Source: an uncultured Spirochaetaceae bacterium
GTDB lineage: Bacteria; Spirochaetota; Spirochaetia; Sphaerochaetales; Sphaerochaetaceae
NCBI GenBank assembly: GCA_944389075.1
Contig: CALXLA010000049.1
Coordinates: 1 to 52,236 of the forward strand
DNA length: 52,236 nt
Direction of reading: 5' to 3'
In this document: piece by piece, positions 26,675 through 34,163 of the stretch
How positions within the stretch are numbered: position 1 is the stretch's first letter
Layout: the number at the start of each line of letters is the position of its first letter
Notes under the pieces: model-generated
Seen by the model: the letters and a program-made list of their open reading frames with translations, nothing else
What the model was told of the DNA's origin: nothing
The model's database searches: none
Program-made: the position numbers and the translations under genes

Positions 26675-26680
26675 ATCTAC

Positions 26681-28102
26681 ATGAGGAAAACAGCCCTTCT
26701 TTTATCCGTTATGCTTCTTTCTGCGGCATTATCAGCTGGAGGAAGCAGGGAACATATTCCTTTTTCGCCTGCGGATCCACGCTTTGTATCAGATACTACA
26801 GAGAGGTCGGCATCAATATCATCGACGCTTTATTCGCTCGGCAATCTATACGCATACATAAATGAATACTGCCTGTATCCAATTGATGGCAAGGAGATGG
26901 AAGAGAAACTTGTTGCGGCCATGCTGGATTCCATCGGGGACCCATACTCATACTATATACCATCTGAAAATGCCGAAGACTATTCAGACAACAATGCCGG
27001 GAGCTATGTCGGAATCGGGATATACCTCTCAAAGATGAGCCCCTCAGAGGCGGATCTGAATGATCCAGAATCATGGATGGTGATAATATCATCCGTATTT
27101 CCTTCATCGCCCGCAGAACGCGCAGGACTCAGGGCAAGAGATATGATAAGCCATATCAACGGGGAAAGCGTCGCGTCTCTCACGGCATCGGAAGCTTCAA
27201 AGGCGCTAAGAGGGAAAAGCGGGGAGGATGTGACACTGACCGTCCACAGAGGTTCCGCGGAATTTGAGATAACGCTCCGCCCAGAGCGTATCATAGCACC
27301 AACGGCCGATAGTACGATGCTCACAGATGAGATCGGCTATCTTGCGATATATTCCTTTACTATGACGACGGCCGATTCCGTTGAAAAAGAACTTGCATCC
27401 CTTATGGAAAGCAATCCGAAGGCCATCATAATAGATTTACGCAATAATCCCGGAGGAGCCGTGGATGCCTCTCTGGAAATCGCTGACATGTTCCTCCCGC
27501 AAGGCGTGATGCTCACAACGAAGTTCAGCGACCACTCCGGGCGGCCTGATATAACAGACAGGGCAACTTCCCCTGTTGCTGTCCCTGCAGATGTGGATAT
27601 AGCGATACTGATCAATGGAGGAACAGCATCCTCAAGCGAGATACTTACGGCAGCCCTTTCCGAAAATGACAGGGCAATAACCGTAGGATCCACATCATTC
27701 GGAAAAGGAATAAGCCAGGAAGTGAGGCCATTCAGCGAAGGTTATATACAGGTCACGACAGGTCACTTCTTCACACCTGACGGCAATGACATCCACGAGA
27801 AAGGAATAGAGCCTGACTATATCGTAGAGGAAGAGGAATACTCAGATGAGGAAATGGAAGCATATGAGGAATTCATGAAAGAGAATCCTTTCAGCAGCTA
27901 TATAGAGGAATACCCTGAATACAGCGCGGAGAATATAGAGCGCTTCGCCCAGATGCACAGCGATTCAGGCGTGCCCCAGTCACTTCTGAAGCTGCTTATA
28001 CGCAACGAATATCTTTTCCAGCTTGATTATGATATGAGGCCGATTGCTGATCCTGATTACGACGAGACGCTGAGAAAAGCCATGGAGATATTATCGGTAT
28101 GA
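26681..28102 (+). CDS. C-terminal processing protease (peptidase S41), exported
   Basis: 473 aa. A signal peptide of about 19 residues (T-A-L-L-L-S-V-M-L-L-S-A-A-L-S-A) points to a periplasmic location. A PDZ domain lies at about 100-190 (Y-V-G-I-G-I-Y-L and A-G-L-R-A-R-D-M-I). The S41 domain has the catalytic Ser in G-G-T-A-S-S-S-E (about 316) and Lys in S-F-G-K-G (about 342). CTP-family proteases trim or degrade periplasmic proteins by recognising C termini. The stop overlaps the rsmE start (ATGA). Confidence 0.9.
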   Translation: MRKTALLLSVMLLSAALSAGGSREHIPFSPADPRFVSDTTERSASISSTLYSLGNLYAYINEYCLYPIDGKEMEEKLVAAMLDSIGDPYSYYIPSENAEDYSDNNAGSYVGIGIYLSKMSPSEADLNDPESWMVIISSVFPSSPAERAGLRARDMISHINGESVASLTASEASKALRGKSGEDVTLTVHRGSAEFEITLRPERIIAPTADSTMLTDEIGYLAIYSFTMTTADSVEKELASLMESNPKAIIIDLRNNPGGAVDASLEIADMFLPQGVMLTTKFSDHSGRPDITDRATSPVAVPADVDIAILINGGTASSSEILTAALSENDRAITVGSTSFGKGISQEVRPFSEGYIQVTTGHFFTPDGNDIHEKGIEPDYIVEEEEYSDEEMEAYEEFMKENPFSSYIEEYPEYSAENIERFAQMHSDSGVPQSLLKLLIRNEYLFQLDYDMRPIADPDYDETLRKAMEILSV

Positions 28103-28839
28103 GGGTATTCCTGTTATCGAAAGAATACAGGGGCGAAAGTGTCTACAGTCTGTCAAAGAGGGAATCCCACTATCTTTTCGATGTGCTTCGCCTTAAGGTC
28201 AATGATTATTTCACCGCGAAGGACAGAAGCGGGAAATATTATAAATCATTTCTCTGCAGTACTTCTGAGATAACGCTTGAAGCCACAGATGATCCAGAAG
28301 AGACGCTTCTAGATAATCTTTCATCCTATGATGGTGTTTTTGCTCCGATAAATGCCTTCATATCTGTGCTGAAGAACAAGAAGACCGAGACCCAGGTAAG
28401 GATGCTGACAGAGATAGGCGTCAGGAAAATCATACTGATGGAAACGGAATTCACGGAAGGAACCCTGAACAGCCATCAGATGGAACGTCTGGAAACGATA
28501 GTACGTGAAGCTGTCCAGCAGTCTGGCTCTGACGTTCCTGAACTTATCGGACCACTTTCCTTTGCTGATTCGCTGAAGCTTCTCGCAGGCAGGAGCCTCA
28601 TTCTCCACCAGAGCAGAAGATCAAAGACATTGTCTATCGCAGAAGCTGTGGAAAATGCAGATGCTGTATCCTTCATGATAGGGCCTGAAGGAGGATTTTC
28701 TGACAAGGAATGCGAAATGGCTGAACTAGAAGGAGCACTTCCTGTACTCCTGCCGACAAACATACTCCGGGCAGAGACTGCAGCTGTTTATTCTGCCTCA
28801 GCAATTCAGATTTTCCTCAATGATTTTCGCAATTCTTAA
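28099..28839 (+). CDS. rsmE: 16S rRNA m3U1498 methyltransferase
   Basis: 246 aa. An N-terminal PUA-like domain is followed by a SPOUT knot with G-P-E-G-G-F-S near residue 195 and L-R-A-E-T-A-A near 223, the AdoMet-binding signature of RsmE. It methylates U1498 in helix 44 of 16S rRNA. It is translationally coupled to the S41 protease gene through a 4-nt overlap. Confidence 0.93.
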   Translation: MRVFLLSKEYRGESVYSLSKRESHYLFDVLRLKVNDYFTAKDRSGKYYKSFLCSTSEITLEATDDPEETLLDNLSSYDGVFAPINAFISVLKNKKTETQVRMLTEIGVRKIILMETEFTEGTLNSHQMERLETIVREAVQQSGSDVPELIGPLSFADSLKLLAGRSLILHQSRRSKTLSIAEAVENADAVSFMIGPEGGFSDKECEMAELEGALPVLLPTNILRAETAAVYSASAIQIFLNDFRNS

Positions 28840-28850
28840 CGATTTTATAC

Positions 28851-28878
28851 TTGACGTATGAGAATCACATCATACACT
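28851..28878 (+). promoter_or_regulatory. Promoter of the sigma-54 AAA+ gene
   Basis: TTGACG (28851-28856), 16 bp, TACACT (28873-28878). It suggests that the in-frame TTG at 28851 is the -35 box and not a start codon. Confidence 0.55.
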
Positions 28879-28913
28879 GGTTTCATATAAACTGGGGAAT
28901 CAGGGAACGAGGA

Positions 28914-29945
28914 ATGGATTATATTTATCATCTACAGCGAAAAACTGAGGCTGCTGTCTTTTCTTTTCAGCCAAAGGCAGCAGTACTTCCGGATAAAAGC
29001 CGCTGGAGGTCAACCGGGCTGAGCTTTCATGACACCATATTCATGGATTTAGGGTACACGCTGCCCTGCTTCATCTCACGGGATGCTGGTATGGAGCTAT
29101 GCTTCATAGCATTCTATGACAGGAAAAGGAATCCTAATATCAGACCATACATGGAGTATGGAACTGCTGTATGCATACCTGACGATTCATCTCCGGAAGA
29201 GATCGGCCTGGCTTATGGTGTGCTTTTCTCGATAAGAGACAGGATAGGATCTCTTGAGACAAAGCTCGTAGGATCTTCTGACATAATGCAGAAGACAAGG
29301 AGCAAGATAATGAAAGCCGTAAGCTGCCGTTTCCCAATCCATATCGATGGATGCACTGGAACCGGAAAAGGAATAGCAGCTGAGGCAATCCATTTTCTGA
29401 GAAGTCCCGATATGAAATATGTATACGGGAATGGCGCTGACTTCACGCCTCATTTAAGTGAAAGCAAGCTTTTCGGATATCATAAAGGCGCATTCACGGG
29501 AGCCGTGGAAAGCAACTCAGGGCTTCTTTCCGATGCAAACAACACCACTCTCATACTCGATGAGCTTGAGAACATGCCGATGGAGACTCAGCCGCTTCTA
29601 CTGCATGTGCTCGATACTGGTGAGTACAGGCCTCTTGGCAAGACCACGATGTACAGATCCGAATTCCAGCTAATAACCCTGAGCAATATTCCACTTGAAA
29701 CCCTTCTAAGGGAGAAGAGGCTCCGGGAGGATCTTTATTACAGGATTTCCTGCTTTGTCATAAGAATGCCATCACTTTCAGAACATATGGAGGATATACC
29801 TGATCTGATTATGCACTGGGAATTCTCACATGGGATCCATCCTAATGACAGAATAATGGATTACTGCCCTTTCATGGCAGGCTCATACAAAGGGAATATA
29901 AGGGAACTCTTCAGGGATGTCGGGAAGTTCTACAGCGAGATGTAA
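28914..29945 (+). CDS. Sigma-54 activator AAA+ protein lacking a DNA-binding domain
   Basis: 343 aa from ATG 28914, which has GAGGA directly before it. Residues 1-115 are an N-terminal region of unknown type. The AAA+ core shows Walker A G-C-T-G-T-G-K-G near 146, the sigma-54 contact loop G-A-F-T-G-A near 193, Walker B L-I-L-D-E-L near 213, and the arginine-finger segment R-E-D-L-Y-Y-R near 272. G-N-I-R-E-L near 327 is the end of the lid. The protein stops 10 residues later, so the usual Fis-type helix-turn-helix is missing. Such proteins are known to activate from solution in a few bacteria. It requires an RpoN elsewhere in the genome. Confidence 0.85.
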   Translation: MDYIYHLQRKTEAAVFSFQPKAAVLPDKSRWRSTGLSFHDTIFMDLGYTLPCFISRDAGMELCFIAFYDRKRNPNIRPYMEYGTAVCIPDDSSPEEIGLAYGVLFSIRDRIGSLETKLVGSSDIMQKTRSKIMKAVSCRFPIHIDGCTGTGKGIAAEAIHFLRSPDMKYVYGNGADFTPHLSESKLFGYHKGAFTGAVESNSGLLSDANNTTLILDELENMPMETQPLLLHVLDTGEYRPLGKTTMYRSEFQLITLSNIPLETLLREKRLREDLYYRISCFVIRMPSLSEHMEDIPDLIMHWEFSHGIHPNDRIMDYCPFMAGSYKGNIRELFRDVGKFYSEM

Positions 29946-30018
29946 GCATGTGGGCCAAGAAAAGCGACAATTTATCTGTTATCTAAGATATCTCGTGTAA
30001 GGAACATGATTTACGCTT

Positions 30019-30306
30019 TGTGGAAAAGGTTGTGGAAAACCTGTGGAAAACTCAGTGGAAATTCGGTGAAAACTGCTTTTCCACAGCTTCTGGCATTAGT
30101 TTAAATCCTATATAGAATTAATAAAATCATAACATAATTGTATTTTAGTTATCTTTTTATATTATTTAAAATTATGAAATCAATATTTTTCCGTTGAAAA
30201 CCAGCGCATAAGGCCTTTGAAACAGCTTTCAGGCAGGTTTTCCACATCGTTTCCACTACCCTGTGGAAAACCTGTGGAAAACCCGGTATCCAAAGACTTT
30301 TCCACA
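30019..30306. other. DnaA-box cluster around an AT-rich core, candidate origin or DnaA-titrating site
   Basis: Eight exact copies of TGTGGAAAA/TTTTCCACA occur. On plus they start at 30019, 30031, 30042, 30262 and 30273. On minus they span 30077-30085, 30238-30246 and 30298-30306. Additional near-matches include 30054-30062. The 9-mer differs from E. coli TTATCCACA at one base and equals the box described in cyanobacteria. Between the two groups, 30099-30190 is almost entirely A and T, like a DNA unwinding element. No gene lies here. It is 13.5 kb from the second cluster next to dnaA. Confidence 0.7.
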
Positions 30307-30337
30307 GGAGCTGCGGACAGAAGAAAATCAGCGGGTA

Positions 30338-30369
30338 TAAAAAAAAAGGGATGGCCTGAACCATCCCTT
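30338..30369 (-). terminator. Terminator of the perR-rubrerythrin operon
   Basis: Minus strand AAGGGATGG (30361-30369) pairs with CCATCCCTT (30346-30354) around a 6-nt loop, followed by a run of nine T. Confidence 0.9.
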
Positions 30370-30387
30370 GCATTCTATTGAACTGAA

Positions 30388-30927
30388 TCAGTAATTCTGT
30401 CCGACAAGCTCGAAATATGCCTGTGGGTGTGCGCATACCGGGCAGATTCCAGGAGCCTTCTTACCGATTACGATATGGCCACAGTTCCTGCACTTCCAGA
30501 TCATCTCGCCATCTCTTGAGAATACGAGGCCTTCCTCAACATTCTTCAGAAGAGCAAGATATCTCTCCTCATGGTGCTTCTCGATAGCTGCAACGCCTCT
30601 GAACTTGGCTGCGATTTCCTTGAAGCCCTCTTCCTCTGCTTCCTTTGCGAACTGAGCATACATATCTGTCCACTCATAGTTCTCGCCCTCTGCAGCTGCC
30701 TTGAGGTTCTCTGCTGTACCCTTGATGTCTCCACCCTCAAGATACTTGAACCAGAGCTTTGCATGTTCTTTCTCATTCTCTGCTGTCTCAAGGAAGATAG
30801 CTGCAATCTGCTCAAAGCCTTCCTTCTTTGCCTTAGAAGCAAAGTATGTGTACTTGTTCCTTGCCTGGCTCTCACCAGCAAACGCGGTCTGAAGATTCTT
30901 CTCTGTCTTAGATCCTTTCAGTTCCAT
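30388..30927 (-). CDS. rbr: Rubrerythrin
   Basis: 179 aa. A four-helix ferritin-like di-iron domain (E-S-Q-A-R-N-K-Y near 19, E-x-x-H in E-N-E-K-E-H near 50, E-K-H-H-E-E-R-Y near 117) is followed by a rubredoxin-like domain with C-R-N-C-G near 146 and C-P-V-C near 160. It reduces hydrogen peroxide in anaerobes and implies an oxygen-sensitive lifestyle. AAGGAGAAG precedes the start, which lies 20 bp inside perR, so the two are coupled. Confidence 0.94.
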   Translation of the reverse strand: MELKGSKTEKNLQTAFAGESQARNKYTYFASKAKKEGFEQIAAIFLETAENEKEHAKLWFKYLEGGDIKGTAENLKAAAEGENYEWTDMYAQFAKEAEEEGFKEIAAKFRGVAAIEKHHEERYLALLKNVEEGLVFSRDGEMIWKCRNCGHIVIGKKAPGICPVCAHPQAYFELVGQNY

Positions 30928-31348
30928 TTTTCTTCTCCTTCTCTCTGCATCGTGAACAGATGCCCTCGAATATCAGCTCATGAAAGCGGACTGAGAATCC
31001 AGCTTCTTTCATGCAACTGGCTTTTTTCTTTATCTGCTCCATCAAAGAAGCATCCGGTATATCTATTATATCACCGCATTCCATACATACGGCATGTCCA
31101 TGAGGATGAGTATCCGAATCATATCTCACGCCACGTCCGTCACATCCGGAAACGCGTGAAATCATCCCCTCATCACAAAGAGATGCAAGGTTACGGTATA
31201 CAGTCGCTTTCGAAATAGCCTTATAGCGCTTTGAGACGATATCGTAGACATCCTCGACACATGGATGCCCATCGAATGACTGAACCGCCTCAAGCGTAAG
31301 CTCTTTCTGCATTGTATTACGTTTCTCAGCACTCTTATTGATAACCAT
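30908..31348 (-). CDS. perR: Fur/PerR-family peroxide-responsive repressor
   Basis: 146 aa if ATG 31348 is used, 7 bp below a near-consensus -10. A start 12 codons later (M-Q-K-E-L) would have no ribosome site. The winged helix includes S-K-A-T-V-Y-R-N-L. The metal region has [14 protein letters not shown] with a CxxC, and a second CxxC pair sits near the C terminus (I-C-S-R-C). The pairing with rubrerythrin argues for PerR rather than Fur or Zur. In PerR, iron-catalysed oxidation of ligand histidines relieves repression. Confidence 0.88.
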   Translation of the reverse strand: MVINKSAEKRNTMQKELTLEAVQSFDGHPCVEDVYDIVSKRYKAISKATVYRNLASLCDEGMISRVSGCDGRGVRYDSDTHPHGHAVCMECGDIIDIPDASLMEQIKKKASCMKEAGFSVRFHELIFEGICSRCREKEKKNGTERI

Positions 31349-31355
31349 TACTAAT

Positions 31356-31384
31356 ATAATATGATTATCAAAAGATACTGTCAA
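31356..31384 (-). promoter_or_regulatory. perR-rbr promoter with Fur-type box, predicted leaderless
   Basis: Minus strand TTGACA (31379-31384), 17 bp, TATTAT (31356-31361), then 7 bp to ATG 31348. Between the hexamers, TGATAAT-C-ATATTAT resembles a 7-1-7 Fur/PerR box with one good half, which suggests autorepression. Confidence 0.72.
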
Positions 31385-31402
31385 TAATAAAAACCGCAAC
31401 GT

Positions 31403-31432
31403 ATTGTTGCATGCACAACAAATTGCAACAAT
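31403..31432. promoter_or_regulatory. Inverted repeat between perR and the BMP transporter gene
   Basis: ATTGTTGC (31403-31410) and GCAACAAT (31425-31432) are perfect inverted arms 14 bp apart. Further GCAAC/GTTG motifs surround them. It lies upstream of the BMP gene and could be an operator for it; no regulator is identifiable. Confidence 0.4.
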
Positions 31433-31550
31433 TCAATGTTTTAATCGTAATTTTCTGCAACAGTATTGGAGAAATCTGTTGTTTTTGATATTACTAACTT
31501 GTAATCCAATATCCAGTTATAATCATGTTATAAACTGTTAGGAGGTACCG

Positions 31551-32579
31551 ATGAAGAAACTGCTTGCTATAGCGCTGGTTCTCATTCTTTCGTTCTCTGT
31601 TTTCGCATCAGGTTCTGGAGAGGCAGCATCCTCATCACAGGATTCCGATACGATCAAGATTGCTCTCATCATTGAAAACACAATCGATGACAAAGGCTGG
31701 TGTCAGGCTATGCATGATGGCATCACACAGGCTATGGAGCAGCTTCCTGGTAAGATTGAATACTCATACGCAGAGAAGATGCTTCCTGTAGACGCTGGCT
31801 CAATCGCACGCCAGTACGTTGCAGAAGGCTATGATCTCATCATCGCTCATGGCGCACAGTACAAGAACCTCATTCTTGAGATTGCCGAAGAGTATCCAGA
31901 TGTATCATTCGCATTCGGAACATCTTCTGAAATCGGACCTGCGAATGTATTCACATACATGCCGGAATCCGAAGAGACTGGATATCTCAATGGAATCATC
32001 GCAGGTTCCCTTACAAAGGCCAATATCGTAGGTCTCGTAGGTCCTGTAGACTCTGGTGACGCTGCACGCTACAACCGCGGTTATGTCCTTGGCGTACAGT
32101 CTGTAAACCCAGATGCGAAGATTCTTGTCGCACACACAGGCTCGTTCTCTGATTACGTAAAGTCTTCTGAAGTTGCCACATCGCAGCTCAGTAGCGGTGC
32201 TGATGTCCTTACAGGTTCCTCACAGCAGGCAATAGGAGCCCTAAGAGCTACAGCAGAAAGCCCGACAGCTCTCTGGGTAGGCCAGGATCTTGCACAGCTC
32301 ACGACTCCTGAAGGAAAGGCAAAGTGTGTTGCAGCTTCTGCTTACAACTACGCTGCAGTCATCGTGGAGATCGTGAACAAGCTCGAGAACGGAATCAAGG
32401 GCGGCGAATGCATTCCGATGAACTTCAATAATGGTGGATTCATTTTTGAATACAACCCAGAGCTTGAATCCCTTGTCTCCCCTGAGACAAAGGCTGCTGT
32501 TGATGAAGCTCTTGCTGGATTCAAGGCATCCAGCGATGGTCTTGCAAACTGGGCAGATGTCGATTACTCGACTCTCTGA
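31551..32579 (+). CDS. BMP-family substrate-binding protein of an ABC transporter
   Basis: 342 aa. A signal peptide of about 20 residues ends V-F-A-S-G-S-G-E. There is no cysteine, so it looks like a soluble periplasmic protein rather than a lipoprotein. The Bmp fold shows in I-K-I-A-L-I, D-D-K-G-W-C-Q, A-H-G-A-Q-Y and F-A-F-G-T-S. Family members bind purine nucleosides or, in some spirochaetes, riboflavin; the ligand here is not evident. AGGAGGT precedes ATG, and a TATAAT lies at 31518-31523 with a weak -35. It is followed by a hairpin and then the ATPase and two permeases. Confidence 0.9.
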   Translation: MKKLLAIALVLILSFSVFASGSGEAASSSQDSDTIKIALIIENTIDDKGWCQAMHDGITQAMEQLPGKIEYSYAEKMLPVDAGSIARQYVAEGYDLIIAHGAQYKNLILEIAEEYPDVSFAFGTSSEIGPANVFTYMPESEETGYLNGIIAGSLTKANIVGLVGPVDSGDAARYNRGYVLGVQSVNPDAKILVAHTGSFSDYVKSSEVATSQLSSGADVLTGSSQQAIGALRATAESPTALWVGQDLAQLTTPEGKAKCVAASAYNYAAVIVEIVNKLENGIKGGECIPMNFNNGGFIFEYNPELESLVSPETKAAVDEALAGFKASSDGLANWADVDYSTL

Positions 32580-32594
32580 TTAGTACAAGACAAG

Positions 32595-32622
32595 AAGGCA
32601 GGGTGAATTGCCCTGCCTTTTT
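32595..32622 (+). terminator. Intra-operon terminator after the binding-protein gene
   Basis: AAGGCAGGG (32595-32603) pairs with CCCTGCCTT (32611-32619), followed by TTT. Placed between the binding protein and the ATPase, it probably makes the binding protein more abundant than the membrane parts. Confidence 0.85.
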
Positions 32623-32639
32623 GCGCTACCAAGGAAAAT

Positions 32640-34163
32640 ATGGAAGGAAAAATCAAATCCCTGAAGATGGAGCATATCACCAAGAGATTTCCTGGGGTCC
32701 TTGCTTCTGATGACATATCCATCAGCGTAGGGGAAGGCGAAGTCCTCGCACTGGTTGGGGAAAATGGTGCTGGGAAAACAACATTGATGAACATTCTCAT
32801 GGGTCTTTATCATCCAGATGAAGGAAGAATTCTCATCAATGATGAAGAAGTCAGGTTCAGAGGTCCTGAAGATGCATTCAGGGCAGGCCTGGGAATGGTT
32901 CATCAGCAGTACATGCTGGTCCAGAACATGACAGTCACGGAGAATATCGCACTGGGCTACAAGAATGCATGGAAGCCTTATAAGCTGGATCTCAATGCCG
33001 TGAGAAAACATGTCATGGACATATCGGACAAGTATTCCCTCCTTGTAAATCCTGATGCATATATATGGCAGCTTTCAGTAGGCGAACAGCAGCGTGTCGA
33101 GCTTGTTAAGACATTGTGTCTGGGTGCCAGATTCCTGATTCTCGATGAGCCTACATCAGCGCTAACGCCTCAGGAGACGGATGAGCTCATAGCTCTTCTT
33201 CTGAAGATGACAAACGAACTCTCGATTATCTTCATCTCCCATAAGCTCAATGAAGTCAAAGCCCTGTCGAACAAGGTCACAATCCTCAGACATGGCAAGG
33301 TGGTATTCTCAGGAAATACCGATGATCATTCATCGGAAGAGATTGCCGCGAAGATGACAGGACATTCAATCATCCTGCCAAAGAATACAGATACAATCGA
33401 AAGAAAAGACAGCGGGACAGTTCTTTCCATAAAGGATATCATCGTAATGTCCGACAGGAAGACAACTGCCCTGGATCATCTTTCGCTCGATATAAAGGAA
33501 GGCGAGATCGTAGGACTTGCTGGTGTTTCCGGAAATGGCCAGAGAGAGCTTGCTGAGGCAATAAACGGACTCAGGGCCGTAGAAAGCGGTTCGATATCTT
33601 TCTTCGGCGAGGAAATCGCGAATCTGACACCTAACCAGATTATCTCAAAAGGCATGGGCTACATCCCGGAGGAAAGGAATATAGAAGGAATAGTCCCTCC
33701 TTTCTCGATAAAAGAGAATCTCGTTCTCAAGGATGTGACGAAGAAGCCATTCTCATCTCATGCGATAGTCGACAGGAAAGCCATAGATTCGAATGCGGAG
33801 AAGCTTGTGAAGGATTTCGATATAAGATGTCCTGGCATAAACACAGCAGCAGGCACCCTTTCAGGAGGAAACATACAGAAAGTCATCCTTGCAAGGGAAA
33901 TAGAACGCAACCCGAAGTTCCTCATAGCGGTATATCCGACAAGAGGTCTCGATATGGGTGCTGTGGAGTTCATCCATAAACAGCTTCTGGCTACTCGCTC
34001 AAAGGGTGTAGGCATTCTTCTTATATCAGAAGAACTCGATGAGATTATGGATCTCTCCGATAGAATCGCTGTCATATACAAAGGTTCTATACAGAAGATC
34101 CTCGACCACAATGAGGCCACGCGCGAACGCCTCGGCATATTGATGGCAGGTATCAAAGAATGA
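32640..34163 (+). CDS. ABC transporter ATPase, double-domain (BMP-linked type)
   Basis: 507 aa with two nucleotide-binding domains. The first has Walker A G-E-N-G-A-G-K-T-T near 37, signature L-S-V-G-E-Q-Q and D-E-P-T-S-A-L. The second has a degenerate Walker A (G-V-S-G-N-G-Q-R-E near 295, no lysine) and L-S-G-G-N-I-Q-K, as is usual for this sugar/nucleoside class. It powers uptake by the adjacent permeases. AAGGAAAAT gives the ribosome site, and the stop overlaps the next start. Confidence 0.93.
   Translation: MEGKIKSLKMEHITKRFPGVLASDDISISVGEGEVLALVGENGAGKTTLMNILMGLYHPDEGRILINDEEVRFRGPEDAFRAGLGMVHQQYMLVQNMTVTENIALGYKNAWKPYKLDLNAVRKHVMDISDKYSLLVNPDAYIWQLSVGEQQRVELVKTLCLGARFLILDEPTSALTPQETDELIALLLKMTNELSIIFISHKLNEVKALSNKVTILRHGKVVFSGNTDDHSSEEIAAKMTGHSIILPKNTDTIERKDSGTVLSIKDIIVMSDRKTTALDHLSLDIKEGEIVGLAGVSGNGQRELAEAINGLRAVESGSISFFGEEIANLTPNQIISKGMGYIPEERNIEGIVPPFSIKENLVLKDVTKKPFSSHAIVDRKAIDSNAEKLVKDFDIRCPGINTAAGTLSGGNIQKVILAREIERNPKFLIAVYPTRGLDMGAVEFIHKQLLATRSKGVGILLISEELDEIMDLSDRIAVIYKGSIQKILDHNEATRERLGILMAGIKE

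Noticed and set aside
28851-28913. Upstream TTG start extending the sigma-54 AAA+ protein by 21 residues
   Set aside because: The TTG is the first half of a good -35 box (TTGACG-16-TACACT), and the ATG at 28914 has its own GAGGA.
30571-31218. Open frame of 215 codons on the plus strand
   Set aside because: It runs antisense across rubrerythrin and perR, both of which have strong family motifs; codon content is that of a reverse-strand shadow.
31433-31550. Possible purine riboswitch before the BMP gene (TATAATCATG)
   Set aside because: The TATAAT is better read as a -10 box; the conserved loop and stem sequences of purine riboswitches are absent and the leader would be too short.
32591-32622. 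Sequence resembling the conserved core of an FMN riboswitch (AGGCAGGGTGAATTGCC)
   Set aside because: It is fully explained as the stem and loop of a terminator followed by T residues, and none of the other riboswitch helices is present.
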